Positions 8,435 through 17,320 of a stretch of DNA of 64,000 nucleotides are shown here, in pieces. The notes under the pieces are model-generated. The model did not search any database. It was not told the DNA's origin and was given only the letters and a program-made list of their open reading frames with translations. The stretch covers positions 3,472,001-3,536,000 of the forward strand of contig NZ_JACHJV010000001.1 in NCBI RefSeq assembly GCF_014203855.1, given 5' to 3'. Within the stretch, counting starts at the first letter, position 1. The number at the start of each line of letters is the position of its first letter. Source of the DNA: Kitasatospora kifunensis (lineage in GTDB: Bacteria; Actinomycetota; Actinomycetes; Streptomycetales; Streptomycetaceae). The position numbers and the translations under genes were made by a program.

Positions 8435-10090
8435 TCAGCCCAGTTCGGCCTTCAGGAAGTTGGCCCCGTTGTAGGAACCCCAACCGGTCACCTTGTCGTA
8501 GCCGGCGCCCGCGCTGTAGGCGCCGTTGCTGCCGCTCGTCACGTCATGGAAGGCGGACTTGTAGGAGCTGGAACCGGCCAGCGTGTAGATCCGGCTGTTC
8601 GCGAACCCGAAGGAGGGCTTGCCCTTGGCCTTGGCCTCACTGTTGTAGACCGCCGTGAAAGCCGCCCAGTTCGGCGCCGAGGCACTGGTGCCGCCGTACT
8701 CGGCCCACGCACCACCGGTGTAGACGGCCCAGCCCGAGGCGGGGTCGGCGTCCGAGGCGACATCCGGCACCGACCGGTAGGTGCCGCTGTTGACCTTCTT
8801 CTGGTAGCTCGGCGTGTTGAAGAAGGAGGAGACCCCGCCGCCGCTGCCGGACCAAGCCGTCTCGCCCTTCCAGGCGCCGCCGGAGCCCTGGGTCAGCGTG
8901 GTGCCACCGGCACCGGTGACCCACGGGTCGGCTGCCGGGAAGTCGACCGAGGTACCGCCGTTGCCGGCGTCGTCCGAGCCACTGTCGCCGGAGGCGGCGT
9001 AGACCGACTGGCCCTGCGCCGCAGCCTCCTTGAGGTCGGCGTCAACGGCCACCCGGTTGCTCGGGGTCTCGCCGGCCTCGTAGGTGCCCCAGCTGATCGA
9101 GATCACCGGAACGTTGTCACTGACCAGCTTGCTGTAGATCGCGGTCTCACCGGCATCGCTGTTCGGAGCCTCGTAGACCTTGATCGTCGCGCCGGGCGCC
9201 AGCGCCTGCACGACCTGGATGTCCAGGTCGACCTCGTCCTGGCCCGAGGTGTCGGTGGTGCCGCCACCGGCGTTGACCACGGTCGGGGCACTGACCTTCA
9301 GGCCGAAGGCCTTGTCGTAGGCCGCCACGTCGGACTGCTGGAAGCCGGAGAACTCCAGCAGACCGACCGTGACGCCCTTGCCGTTGTAGCCGGCGTTGAC
9401 CGTGGAGGTCAGGTTGTAGGCGGCCTTGGCGCTGGTCGGGCTCAGCCCGGCGGGTGCCTTGGGGGTGGCGTCCGGCGTCGCCTGGGCAGTCGACTTGGTG
9501 TTGAAGTGGGTGTACTTGGCGTAGTTGTTCAGGCCGGAGACGTCGCTCACCACACCCGCGATCTCGGCGGGCAGGGACGGCTCGCTGGTGTTGGCGTAGT
9601 AGCTGTGGCCGTCCTTGTTGTCCTGGTAGGTGGCCAGGCTGGTGTTGAAGGCCTTCTGGACCTGGGCCGCCGTGCCACTGGCCTCGATGGTGAGCCGGTT
9701 GGCGCTCACCTCGCCGACCTGCAGCCCCTGCGCCGCCAGGTAGGCCGAGACCTTGGCCACCGTCTGCGGGCTGGCGCCGAACCGCTGGGCGAACTGGTCA
9801 ACCGTCAGGTAGTGCTGGTAGTTGGGCGAGCTCGGGTCGGCCACCTGGCTGAGGAAGGTGTCCAGCCCCGCCGTGTCCTGCTGCGCGAGGCTGACGGCCA
9901 CGGATATCCGCTGGTTGGCCGCGACGTCCCCGGTCCGGACGGAGTGGCTCACGGCTGCGACAACATCCCCACGCAGCGCGGTCGGTGACTGTGCGTCCGG
10001 CGTAGCGGCGAAGGCGGGCACGGCGGCGAGCGCGATGATCGGCAGCGGGGCGGCGAGCAGCCCGATGCCAGGCCTGATACGGGGCTTCAC
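8435..10090 (-). CDS. Secreted S53 (sedolisin/kumamolisin) serine-carboxyl protease
   Basis: The 551-residue preproenzyme has a signal peptide (cleavage near AFA-A at about residue 28), a pro-kumamolisin domain (about 40-190) and the catalytic domain. The S53 triad is visible: Glu286 and Asp290 in DEVDLD, and Ser469 in GGTSAS; Asp369 in SGDSGS is the oxyanion Asp. The C-terminal stretch HDVTSGSNG...GYDKVTGWGS is the calcium site of the family. Such enzymes are acid-active extracellular peptidases that mature by self-removal of the prodomain. The GTG start at 10090 has AGGAGG ten bases upstream. No other secretion gene is adjacent. Confidence 0.95.
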   Translation of the reverse strand: MKPRIRPGIGLLAAPLPIIALAAVPAFAATPDAQSPTALRGDVVAAVSHSVRTGDVAANQRISVAVSLAQQDTAGLDTFLSQVADPSSPNYQHYLTVDQFAQRFGASPQTVAKVSAYLAAQGLQVGEVSANRLTIEASGTAAQVQKAFNTSLATYQDNKDGHSYYANTSEPSLPAEIAGVVSDVSGLNNYAKYTHFNTKSTAQATPDATPKAPAGLSPTSAKAAYNLTSTVNAGYNGKGVTVGLLEFSGFQQSDVAAYDKAFGLKVSAPTVVNAGGGTTDTSGQDEVDLDIQVVQALAPGATIKVYEAPNSDAGETAIYSKLVSDNVPVISISWGTYEAGETPSNRVAVDADLKEAAAQGQSVYAASGDSGSDDAGNGGTSVDFPAADPWVTGAGGTTLTQGSGGAWKGETAWSGSGGGVSSFFNTPSYQKKVNSGTYRSVPDVASDADPASGWAVYTGGAWAEYGGTSASAPNWAAFTAVYNSEAKAKGKPSFGFANSRIYTLAGSSSYKSAFHDVTSGSNGAYSAGAGYDKVTGWGSYNGANFLKAELG

Positions 10091-10186
10091 GGAATGTCCT
10101 CCTGGGACGGAGCGATCGACCGAGGGCGCCGACTGCCGGAGGTTCGATCGGGACCCGGCGCCCTGGACTGCGGAGTGGATGGCTCC

Positions 10187-10213
10187 ACGCTAGATTTGTC
10201 GATTCACCGTCAA
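10187..10213 (-). promoter_or_regulatory. Candidate promoter of the S53 protease
   Basis: On the minus strand TTGACG (10213-10208) is followed after 15 bases by TAGCGT (10192-10187), giving a leader of about 90 bases. The spacing is short for a sigma-70 promoter. The rest of the 307-base gap (10091-10397) is a purine-rich, G-tract sequence at about 10300-10395 with no gene. Confidence 0.35.
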
Positions 10214-10397
10214 AAGAGGGGTATCCCTCGCTTGTTGTATGTCGCGATCGTGTCCTGGGGTGTCACACGGCATCGCTCGATGTCGCGAGGCGTCGCTGGG
10301 GCAGGGGATAGCCGGGTAGGCAGGTGGGCAGGGGGAGGGAGGGAAGGCGAGCGGGAGGCAAGTGAGCGAGCGGGCGGGCGAGTAGCTGGGCGGGCGG

Positions 10398-13300
10398 TCA
10401 GCCGGTCCCGGCGAGGGCGCGGGCCAGTGCGGCCCGGGAGCGGACGCCCAGCTTGCGGTAGACCCGGGAGAGCGTGCCCTCCACCGTCTTCACGCTCACG
10501 AAGAGCGCGGCGGCCACCTCGCGATTGGTCGCCCCCTCCGCGGCCAGGCCGGCCATCCGCTGCTCACTGGCCGTCAGCAACCCACTGTCCGCTCCAGGCA
10601 GGGCGATCGCCTGGTCCACCCGGTCCGACTCCCGTTCCACCCGCGCCAGCAGCGGCAGCGCGTGGTGGTCCGTGCAGATCTCCCTGGCCTCCAGCAACGC
10701 GGCCCGGGCACCGGGCCGGTGTCGCAGCCGACGCTCCACCGACCCCAGCGCCACCAGGGTCCTGGCCACCTCCAGCGGCAGCCCCGCCACGCGCTGCCGC
10801 TCTGCTGCGGCCCGCAGCAGAGCCACCGCCTCGCGTCCGTTCCCGATGCCGGCCCGCGCCAGCCCGGCGGCCCGGTCCAGCGCGGCGCGGGCCGGCGCAT
10901 CGGCGATGTCCCAGCGTCCGATCAGCTCCTCTCCCTGACCGAGCACCTGAGCAGCGGCGACGTGCTCGCCAAGGGCCACCAGACCCTCCGCGAGCAGCGC
11001 CAGCCTGCGGACGGCAGGCGGGTCCGCGAACCCCGCCGCCACACTCAGCCGCTGCGCCTCCTGGAGCGCCTCGACCCCGGCCGCCGTGGCGGCGGGCTTC
11101 CCGCGCAGCAGGCCGGACTCCCCGAGCGCCCCCAGCGCGCGCACCTGATGCCACCGGTCACCGAGCACGCCCCAGCCCGCAGCCGCTCGCCGCGCCAGCT
11201 CTCCCGCTCGCTCCGCGCTGCCGCCCACCAACTCGGCCAGCGCGACCACGTGGAGGGCGAGGCCGTGGGTGGGAGTGGGCGCCCCCGCCCCCACCCCGGA
11301 GGGCCCGGCGAGCGGTTCGCCCTGCGCCGCGAGGGCCTCCTGCAGCTGAACGGCCGCCGCCATCGCCGACGGCCCGTCACCGAGTTGCGCGTACGCCGCA
11401 CAGCTCGGGATGAGTGCCCCCGGCAGCGCGGAGCCAGCGGTGGCCTCGGCGGGCAGCGCGGCCAGCGCCGTGCGCAGGTGCGCCGGACGGTCGACGGAGA
11501 GCTCCGCGTCGAGCAGCCGGTGGCGCAACTCGCGCCGGGCGGCTCGCGGTTCGACGTTCCGCAGCAACGCGGTCGCTTCGTCCAGCGCGTGTCGGGCACC
11601 TGCGAGTTCGCCGCATCCCGCCAGCGCCAGCGCGAACACCCAGAGCGCACCCACCTGTTGCTCGGCCGCACTCCCTGCGGCCGACGGCGACACGGCACGC
11701 GCTGCCGCCAACGCCGCCCGCGCCGCACCGCAGGCCCGAGGAGCACCCCCGGCGAGCAACTGCCGCTCGGCGGACCAGCGGAGCAGCTCCGACCGCGCCC
11801 AGCCGAGGGAGGCTGCCTCGGTCACGCCATGGGGGTGGAGGTGGAGGTCGGGGTGGCTGGCGCCGCGGGTGGGCGGGTCGGCTGGTTCTGGCTGCTCGGC
11901 GCGTCCGGGCAAGGGCGCCAGGCCCGGCGCTGCGGCGACGGGCCTGGCGGCGAGAGGCTGGCCGGCGACCCGGCCGGCGATGGATTGCGGCGCGGCCTGG
12001 CCGGCCGTGTCCAGCTCTGCCAGGCCGGCCGCGATCACCTCCCCCAAGCCCACCAAGCCCTGGCCGGCCGCGCGCAGGAGGACGGCTCGGGCGCGGGAGC
12101 GGAGTACGAGATTGGCGACGGAGCATCCATCAACTGACCGTGACCATTGACTGGTTGGGTGCACCGATGACCAGTGGGCGCGGGAGAGCCAGGCAGCCTG
12201 TTGAGGAGGCTGCGGGGGCGGCTGCGGACGCAACGGTTCACTGGCGGCCAGGACCTGGAGGGCCAATGCGCGCGCCTGTGGCCAGTGTCCGCTCTCAGCT
12301 CCGTACTCGGCCGCAGCCAACAAGTGGCCCACCCGGCCGCCCGCGAGCCGATCGGCAGCGAGCGCGGCGGTGAGCGCCGTGGTGAGCGCGGTAGTGACCG
12401 TGCTGGCGACCGTGCCGGCGACGGCCGTGGTGCGGGTGGCGGGTGGCCGCGCCGCCAGGTCGGCGGCCGGTCGGCAAGGCGCCCAGCCCGGCGGCCGCTC
12501 AACAGCCTGACTGGCCATCAGCAAGCAGGATTCGGCGTTCCCCGCGGCGGCAGCAAGGCCCCCAGTGTCCGGCGGCAGCCCTGCCGGTGAAGCGATCTGC
12601 GGTCCCTGCCGCACGGCCAGCAGGGCCAGTTCATAGGCCAGGGCGGGAGCGTCGCGGTCGCGCGCGGCCTCGCGGGCGGCAGCGCCGAGCGAGATGACGT
12701 CGGCAGTCGGGTGGGCCAGGGCGGTCAGGCGGGCCCGTTCGACCGGGTCGGCGACCACGGCGGCGAGCGCCATGCGGGCGGCGGCCAGCTCGGCCGGCGC
12801 GGCCTGCTCCAGCAGCACCATCCGCACCACGGGTTCGCGGAAGCCCAGCTCACCGGAGCGGAGTTCGGCCGTTCTCAGTGACCCGACAGCCTCTCCCGTC
12901 AGCCCCACCGCCAGCCCCGCCGCCAGCCCCGCCTGCCCGGCATCCGTCCCCGCTGCCCCCACCGCCCGTGCGGCGGCAGCGGGTCTCGTGCCGTGGACGT
13001 CGGCGGTGTCGCGGGGTGCGTCGAGCAGTTCCAGCAGACCCAAGCGCAGAGGCGCCGCCAGCCGGCCGAGCAGCTCGAAGCCCGGTGGTAGGCGTCTCGA
13101 CTCCTCGCCCTCGCCCCCGTCCTCGCTCCCGCCATCGCTCCCGAGCGCGGCGTGCAGTTCGGCCAGCGTCGGCCGGGTGGCGACCGCTGCCAGCAGCAGG
13201 AGTCGCCGCTCCGCCTCCCCCAGCGGGCACAGCCGGTCCAGGACCTCGGCGCGCAGATTTCGCGGCACCCCGTGCGGGCCCTCCAGTCCCAGCCGGAAGC

Positions 13301-14255
13301 CGGCTCGCGCCAGGTCGAGCGCGTGGCGCGGATTGCCCGCCGCCACCTGCTGGACATCGCGCAGCAGGTCCACCGGCAGCGGACCGCCGAGGTCGCGGGC
13401 GAGCAACTCGGCCACGACGGTCGGTGGCAACGGCGGCAGCCGCAGCTCGACGGTCCGCGGCTGGCAGACCTCCCACCACCGCCCTCGCCCCGCGCCGCCC
13501 CCGTCATCGCCCCCGTCATCGCCCGCGTCGTCTCCGCCTGCCGCGGTGTCCCCCACAGCGCCCACCGCGCCGTCGTCCCGCGCCGTCGCCAGCAGCCGCA
13601 CGCCCTCCCCCGCGCGCCGCAGCGCGAAGCCCAGCGCCGCCGCGCTCGGTCCGTCCAACCACGGCAGCCCGTCGACCAGGAGCAGGAGCCCGGCTCCCGT
13701 CACTGCCGCCGGAGCCGGAGCCGGAGCCGAAACCGAAACCCGAACCGGGGCCAGGGCCGGGGCCGAAGCCCGAACCGGGGCCGGAGCCGGGGCCGGGGCC
13801 CTCGCGATGGCCCGCAGCAGTTCCAGCAGCCCGAGTCCCAGCGCCAGCCGGTCCACCCCGGCCTCCGGCTGCACGCCACGCAGCAGTCCCGCCCGCAACG
13901 CCTGCCCGGTGGGCCCGGCGAGGCCGTCGAGCAGCGGGTCGAGGTGGCTGGGCGGCAGGCAGGTCAGCAGGTCGCCGAGGCCCACGTATGGCAGCGAACG
14001 CTCCGCCCGGGTCGGCGTGCAGCGCAGCACTGTCGCGCCGGCTTCGGCCGCCTCGGTGGCGAGGGCGGTGGCCACGGCGGTCAGTCCGATCCCGGCCGGA
14101 CCGGTGAGCAGCACCGCACCGCTGTCGCGCAGCGCCTCGCGCGCGGCGCGCAGCTCGCGGCGGCGGCCGATCAGTGGCGGGTGGAGGAGGTCGTCGGCGC
14201 CGTCGGCCGTCCTGGTGTCCGCGCTGCCGCCGTCCGCACTCATCCGCCGAGACAC
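10398..14255 (-). CDS. Large ATPase LuxR-family regulator (LAL) with degenerate P-loop
   Basis: The 1285-residue protein has the LAL layout: an N-terminal AAA/NB-ARC-type ATPase (about 28-330), a long alpha-solenoid TPR-like middle, and a C-terminal LuxR helix-turn-helix (about 1225-1283: NREVAAALFVSVKTVEGTLS). LALs such as MalT and PikD activate transcription when ligand and ATP are bound. Here the Walker A motif reads GPAGIGLT: the invariant Lys is Leu58 (codon CTG). Walker B (LLLLVDGLPWLD) is preserved. Between them is an Ala/Pro-Val repeat. I list the GTG at 14255; ATG 14243 is equally likely. Target genes are not apparent; it is not beside a biosynthetic cluster. Confidence 0.9.
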   Translation of the reverse strand: MSRRMSADGGSADTRTADGADDLLHPPLIGRRRELRAAREALRDSGAVLLTGPAGIGLTAVATALATEAAEAGATVLRCTPTRAERSLPYVGLGDLLTCLPPSHLDPLLDGLAGPTGQALRAGLLRGVQPEAGVDRLALGLGLLELLRAIARAPAPAPAPVRASAPALAPVRVSVSAPAPAPAAVTGAGLLLLVDGLPWLDGPSAAALGFALRRAGEGVRLLATARDDGAVGAVGDTAAGGDDAGDDGGDDGGGAGRGRWWEVCQPRTVELRLPPLPPTVVAELLARDLGGPLPVDLLRDVQQVAAGNPRHALDLARAGFRLGLEGPHGVPRNLRAEVLDRLCPLGEAERRLLLLAAVATRPTLAELHAALGSDGGSEDGGEGEESRRLPPGFELLGRLAAPLRLGLLELLDAPRDTADVHGTRPAAAARAVGAAGTDAGQAGLAAGLAVGLTGEAVGSLRTAELRSGELGFREPVVRMVLLEQAAPAELAAARMALAAVVADPVERARLTALAHPTADVISLGAAAREAARDRDAPALAYELALLAVRQGPQIASPAGLPPDTGGLAAAAGNAESCLLMASQAVERPPGWAPCRPAADLAARPPATRTTAVAGTVASTVTTALTTALTAALAADRLAGGRVGHLLAAAEYGAESGHWPQARALALQVLAASEPLRPQPPPQPPQQAAWLSRAHWSSVHPTSQWSRSVDGCSVANLVLRSRARAVLLRAAGQGLVGLGEVIAAGLAELDTAGQAAPQSIAGRVAGQPLAARPVAAAPGLAPLPGRAEQPEPADPPTRGASHPDLHLHPHGVTEAASLGWARSELLRWSAERQLLAGGAPRACGAARAALAAARAVSPSAAGSAAEQQVGALWVFALALAGCGELAGARHALDEATALLRNVEPRAARRELRHRLLDAELSVDRPAHLRTALAALPAEATAGSALPGALIPSCAAYAQLGDGPSAMAAAVQLQEALAAQGEPLAGPSGVGAGAPTPTHGLALHVVALAELVGGSAERAGELARRAAAGWGVLGDRWHQVRALGALGESGLLRGKPAATAAGVEALQEAQRLSVAAGFADPPAVRRLALLAEGLVALGEHVAAAQVLGQGEELIGRWDIADAPARAALDRAAGLARAGIGNGREAVALLRAAAERQRVAGLPLEVARTLVALGSVERRLRHRPGARAALLEAREICTDHHALPLLARVERESDRVDQAIALPGADSGLLTASEQRMAGLAAEGATNREVAAALFVSVKTVEGTLSRVYRKLGVRSRAALARALAGTG

Positions 14256-14475
14256 CCCCTGTCGCCCCAGCCCACCATGGACCTGACAGGCAGATCGTCA
14301 GGCCCCGACCCGGGAGGTCCATCTCAACCCGACACTGACACCCCGTCAATATCTGCGACCGCGCCGGTGCGCACACGAAACGGGGAGTTCATGCCTGCTT
14401 GACGGCAGTTGATCCGCCCCACACCCGGGCTCATCGGCGGCAACATCGGCGGAAACACGGGGCCTGACACGCCAA

Positions 14476-14504
14476 AGCCCGGGCCCCGCAAGGGGACCCG
14501 GGCT
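14476..14504 (-). terminator. Terminator of hrdD
   Basis: AGCCCGGG-CCCC pairs with GGGG-A-CCCGGGCT across a GCAA tetraloop and is followed by TTT on the minus strand. A second hairpin (CGGCCGAC/GTCGGCCG, 14517-14542) precedes it. Both lie in the 325-base gap between hrdD and the LAL gene; nothing else is seen there apart from the presumed LAL promoter. Confidence 0.7.
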
Positions 14505-14580
14505 CTCAGGAGCAATCGGCCGACGGATCGGGCAGTCGGCCGCTCGACCACTCGGCCACCGGAACGCCACCCGCCGCCCA

Positions 14581-15567
14581 TCAGGCGGCTTCGAACCCCG
14601 CGTGTCCGGCGATCTTCTTCAGCTCCGCCAGAGCGTGCTTCTCGATCTGGCGGATCCGCTCACGCGTCAGTCCGTGCTGCTTGCCGACCTCCGTCAAAGT
14701 GCGCTCCCGGCCGTCCTCCATGCCGTAGCGGGAGCGGATGATCGAGGCGGTGCGGTCGTCCAACCGACCGATCAGGTCGTCCAACTCCTCGCGGCGGAGC
14801 ATGACCAGCACCGCGTCCTCCGGGGAGACCGCGCCGGTGTCCTCGACCAGGTCGCCGAACTGGGTCTCGCCCTCGTCATCCACCGCCATGTTGAGGCTGA
14901 CCGGGTCGCGCGCCCAGTCGAGCACGTCCTTGATCCGGGCCTCGGTGGTGTCCAACTCGGCCGCGATCTCGGCCGGCTCCGCCTCGCGGCCCAACTCCTT
15001 GGACTTCTCGCGCTGGACCCGCCGGATACGGCCCAGCTCCTCGACCAGGTGGACGGGGAGCCGGATGGTGCGGGACTGATCGGCGATCGAGCGGGTGATC
15101 GCCTGGCGGATCCACCACGTCGCGTAGGTGGAGAACTTGAAGCCCTTGGCGTAGTCGAACTTCTCCACCGCACGGACCAGACCGGCGTTGCCCTCCTGGA
15201 TCAGGTCGAGCAGCGGCAGCCCACTGCGGGGGTAACGCCGGGCGACGGCGACCACCAGCCGCAGGTTGGAGCGGATGAAGACGTCCTTCGCCCGCTCGGC
15301 GTCGGCGGCTATCGCCTCGAGCTCTTCGCGGGTGGTGCCCTCGGGCAGCGCGGCTCCGTTGTCGTCGGCCGCGTCCAGCAGGTGCTGGGCGTAGACGCCG
15401 GCTTCGATGCGCAGCGACAGCTCGACCTCCTCGGCAGCATCAAGGAGTGGGGTCCTGGCGATCTCGTCCAGGTACATGCCGACCAGGTCACGGTCGGCCT
15501 CGAGGTTGGTCGGGCGGGCCGTACGAGTCCGGTCGGCCCTGTCGCGAACGACGGCACGGGTGGCCAT
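14581..15567 (-). CDS. hrdD: Group 2 sigma-70 factor, HrdD type
   Basis: The 328-residue sigma factor has regions 1.2, 2, 3 and 4 but no region 1.1. Region 1.2 (DLVGMYLDEIARTPLL), region 2.3-2.4 (FKFSTYATWWIRQAITRSI) and region 4.2 (LTEVGKQHGLTRERIRQIE) match principal-type sigma factors almost exactly. N-terminus MATRAVVRDRA and length agree with HrdD of streptomycetes rather than HrdB, which is over 500 residues. Group 2 factors are non-essential and overlap in promoter use with the housekeeping factor. ATG 15567 follows GGGAG; the upstream open frame is leader. A SigR-type promoter lies about 110 bases upstream. Confidence 0.92.
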   Translation of the reverse strand: MATRAVVRDRADRTRTARPTNLEADRDLVGMYLDEIARTPLLDAAEEVELSLRIEAGVYAQHLLDAADDNGAALPEGTTREELEAIAADAERAKDVFIRSNLRLVVAVARRYPRSGLPLLDLIQEGNAGLVRAVEKFDYAKGFKFSTYATWWIRQAITRSIADQSRTIRLPVHLVEELGRIRRVQREKSKELGREAEPAEIAAELDTTEARIKDVLDWARDPVSLNMAVDDEGETQFGDLVEDTGAVSPEDAVLVMLRREELDDLIGRLDDRTASIIRSRYGMEDGRERTLTEVGKQHGLTRERIRQIEKHALAELKKIAGHAGFEAA

Positions 15568-15676
15568 GCTTGCTCCCTTGCTGGTGGATGCCCGGGTCTG
15601 GCTCGAGGGTCTTCGTTGGGGCGACGACACGCCTCCTGTAAGTGCGGGACCCCGGGGGCCTCGCACGTAACAATCC

Positions 15677-15703
15677 AACGAACAGATTCCGGACAACATT
15701 CCC
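15677..15703 (-). promoter_or_regulatory. SigR-type promoter of hrdD
   Basis: On the minus strand GGGAAT (15703-15698), exactly 18 bases, then GTT (15679-15677) matches the SigR consensus GGAAT-N18-GTT. The start point would be about 100 bases before the hrdD ATG. hrdD is a reported SigR target in S. coelicolor, which supports the match. The rest of the 372-base divergent gap (15568-15939) shows no gene. Confidence 0.75.
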
Positions 15704-15939
15704 AAGTCGCTCAGATTAATCAGGCGATGCAGTATCCTGCGCGCTCCAGCCCCGGATCCGAACAACCCGCGACCGCTCGGATACGCTCCGACAGCTCGCG
15801 CCCTCGCGTCCCGCGTCGGCGGTATCCCCACCAACGCCCCGGAGTTCGCGATCGATCCCGCACCAGGCCCGCACAAAAGATGCCAAATCGCGATGCGACT
15901 CCCATCAGATCGACTCACCGCACTGGGAAGGTGTCAGCC

Positions 15940-16908
15940 ATGCACCTGACCAGCGCCCCCGACCGCCGTGCCCTGAGCCGGCGGCCCACGCTGCACGCCC
16001 GGCTCCCCCGGTACGCGGCGATCGCCCTGGGCGCGCTCTCGCTCTTCGGAGTGTTGCTCGCCTTGGTCGAGGGCCACTGGGGCCCGCTGGCCCATCTCGA
16101 CCACGGCTGGGCCACGAGTCTGTACAACCTCGCGCGCCGACAGACCGCCTGGACCGCCTCGCTGCAGACCATCACCATGCTCGGCGGCCCACTGGTGATG
16201 CGCACCCTGCTCGCCCTGGCCGCCGCCTGGCTCTGGGCGATCGGCGCGCGGACCCTGGCGGGCTGGACGGCGGCCCAGGCGCTGGTGGGCTGGGGCGTCG
16301 AGTGGGCGGCGAAGGCCGTGGTGGACCGGCCCCGCCCCAGCTGGCCCGACCCGGTCGCCCATGCCGCCGGGCCCGCCTTCCCCTCCGGCCACGCGATGGC
16401 GGCCGCGATCACCGCGACCACCCTGGTCGCCCTGGTCTGGCCGCGAGCCGACCGTCCCGTGCGGATCGTCTGCTGCACGCTGGCCGCGCTGAGCACCCTG
16501 CTGGTCGGCTTCACCCGGATCGCGCTCGGCGTGCACTGGCCCAGTGACGTACTGGGCGGCTGGTTCCTCGCGGTGGCGGTGGTCGGCGGCACCACGGTGG
16601 CGATCGAGCTGTGGAAGCCGGGGGCGCTGTCGCGCGACGTCCGGCGGGTGGACTGGCGCACCAGGCCCCGGGTGCAGAGCGTGCTCGCTCCGGCGGTGCC
16701 GTTCCCCGAGCGCCGGACGGGGGAGCCGCTCGGCGAGCCCAGTCGGCTCGACGAGCTCAGCGAGACGTCGGAGCAGCGGACGGCATCGGAGCAGCGGACG
16801 GCGTCGGAGCAGAGAGCAGCATCGGAGCAGAGAGCGGAGCGGCCGCCGCAGGAGAGGCTCGGCGAGCCGTTCGACGAGAGGCCGTTCGACCCTCGGACGC
16901 CTGACTGA
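15940..16908 (+). CDS. PAP2-superfamily membrane phosphatase
   Basis: The 322-residue protein has about six membrane segments in residues 20-230 and the three PAP2 phosphatase motifs: KAVVDRPRP, PSGH and TRIALGVHWPSD (the SRxxxxxHxxxD motif with Thr for Ser). Such enzymes dephosphorylate undecaprenyl diphosphate or lipid phosphates at the outer membrane face. The C-terminal 70 residues are hydrophilic with a TASEQR repeat (about four copies) not seen in the catalytic family. ATG 15940 has GGAAGG upstream; GTG 15931 is an alternative. It is divergent from hrdD. Confidence 0.9.
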   Translation: MHLTSAPDRRALSRRPTLHARLPRYAAIALGALSLFGVLLALVEGHWGPLAHLDHGWATSLYNLARRQTAWTASLQTITMLGGPLVMRTLLALAAAWLWAIGARTLAGWTAAQALVGWGVEWAAKAVVDRPRPSWPDPVAHAAGPAFPSGHAMAAAITATTLVALVWPRADRPVRIVCCTLAALSTLLVGFTRIALGVHWPSDVLGGWFLAVAVVGGTTVAIELWKPGALSRDVRRVDWRTRPRVQSVLAPAVPFPERRTGEPLGEPSRLDELSETSEQRTASEQRTASEQRAASEQRAERPPQERLGEPFDERPFDPRTPD

Positions 16909-17320
16909 TCGTGAGATACCTCACAGGGGTGATCCGGGGCGCGAAGGGGAGGGAACCGGGCAGGGCCGCCTCAGCCCACCCAGGCCGGGGCCAGTCAGGA
17001 CAAATGCCGACCAATTCGGGCAAACAGTCCGGCAAATCAGCCCCTCATGGCCATCTGGAGCGCCCCGGAAACGGCTGGTTCGAGCCCCGGAGATCTCCAC
17101 CACATGACACCGGACTCCCCACCAAGTGCCCGGGTAGGGCAGACTGCTTCGGCTGGGTATACCCATGCCCAGTTCGGGGAACCGAGCACGACAGCGCGGC
17201 GGCGGCCGGTCGTCCGGAACTCGCGCCCATGCGTCAGCTCCGTCCGATCCGCACCACCGCGCTCGCTCTGCGGCAAGCCCCGCAGCAGCACCTGCCCAGG
17301 AACCGAGCGACGGGGGTTCG
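16909..17320. other. Intergenic region before murJ-type gene
   Basis: This 412-base gap starts with a small GTGAG/CTCAC hairpin at 16911-16926, a possible weak terminator. An open frame across it has poor codon bias and is not called. A GGGTATACCC palindrome lies at 17155-17164. The murJ promoter is presumably here. Confidence 0.45.

Noticed and set aside
10398..14255. LAL as a pathway-specific regulator of an antibiotic cluster
   Set aside because: No polyketide, peptide or other biosynthetic genes lie in the window.
14505..14570. tRNA-like sequence (GGTGGCCGAGTGGTCGAGCGGC on the minus strand)
   Set aside because: It resembles a class II tRNA 5' half but there is no T-arm (GGTTCGAATCC) or acceptor partner; it is part of the hairpins after hrdD.
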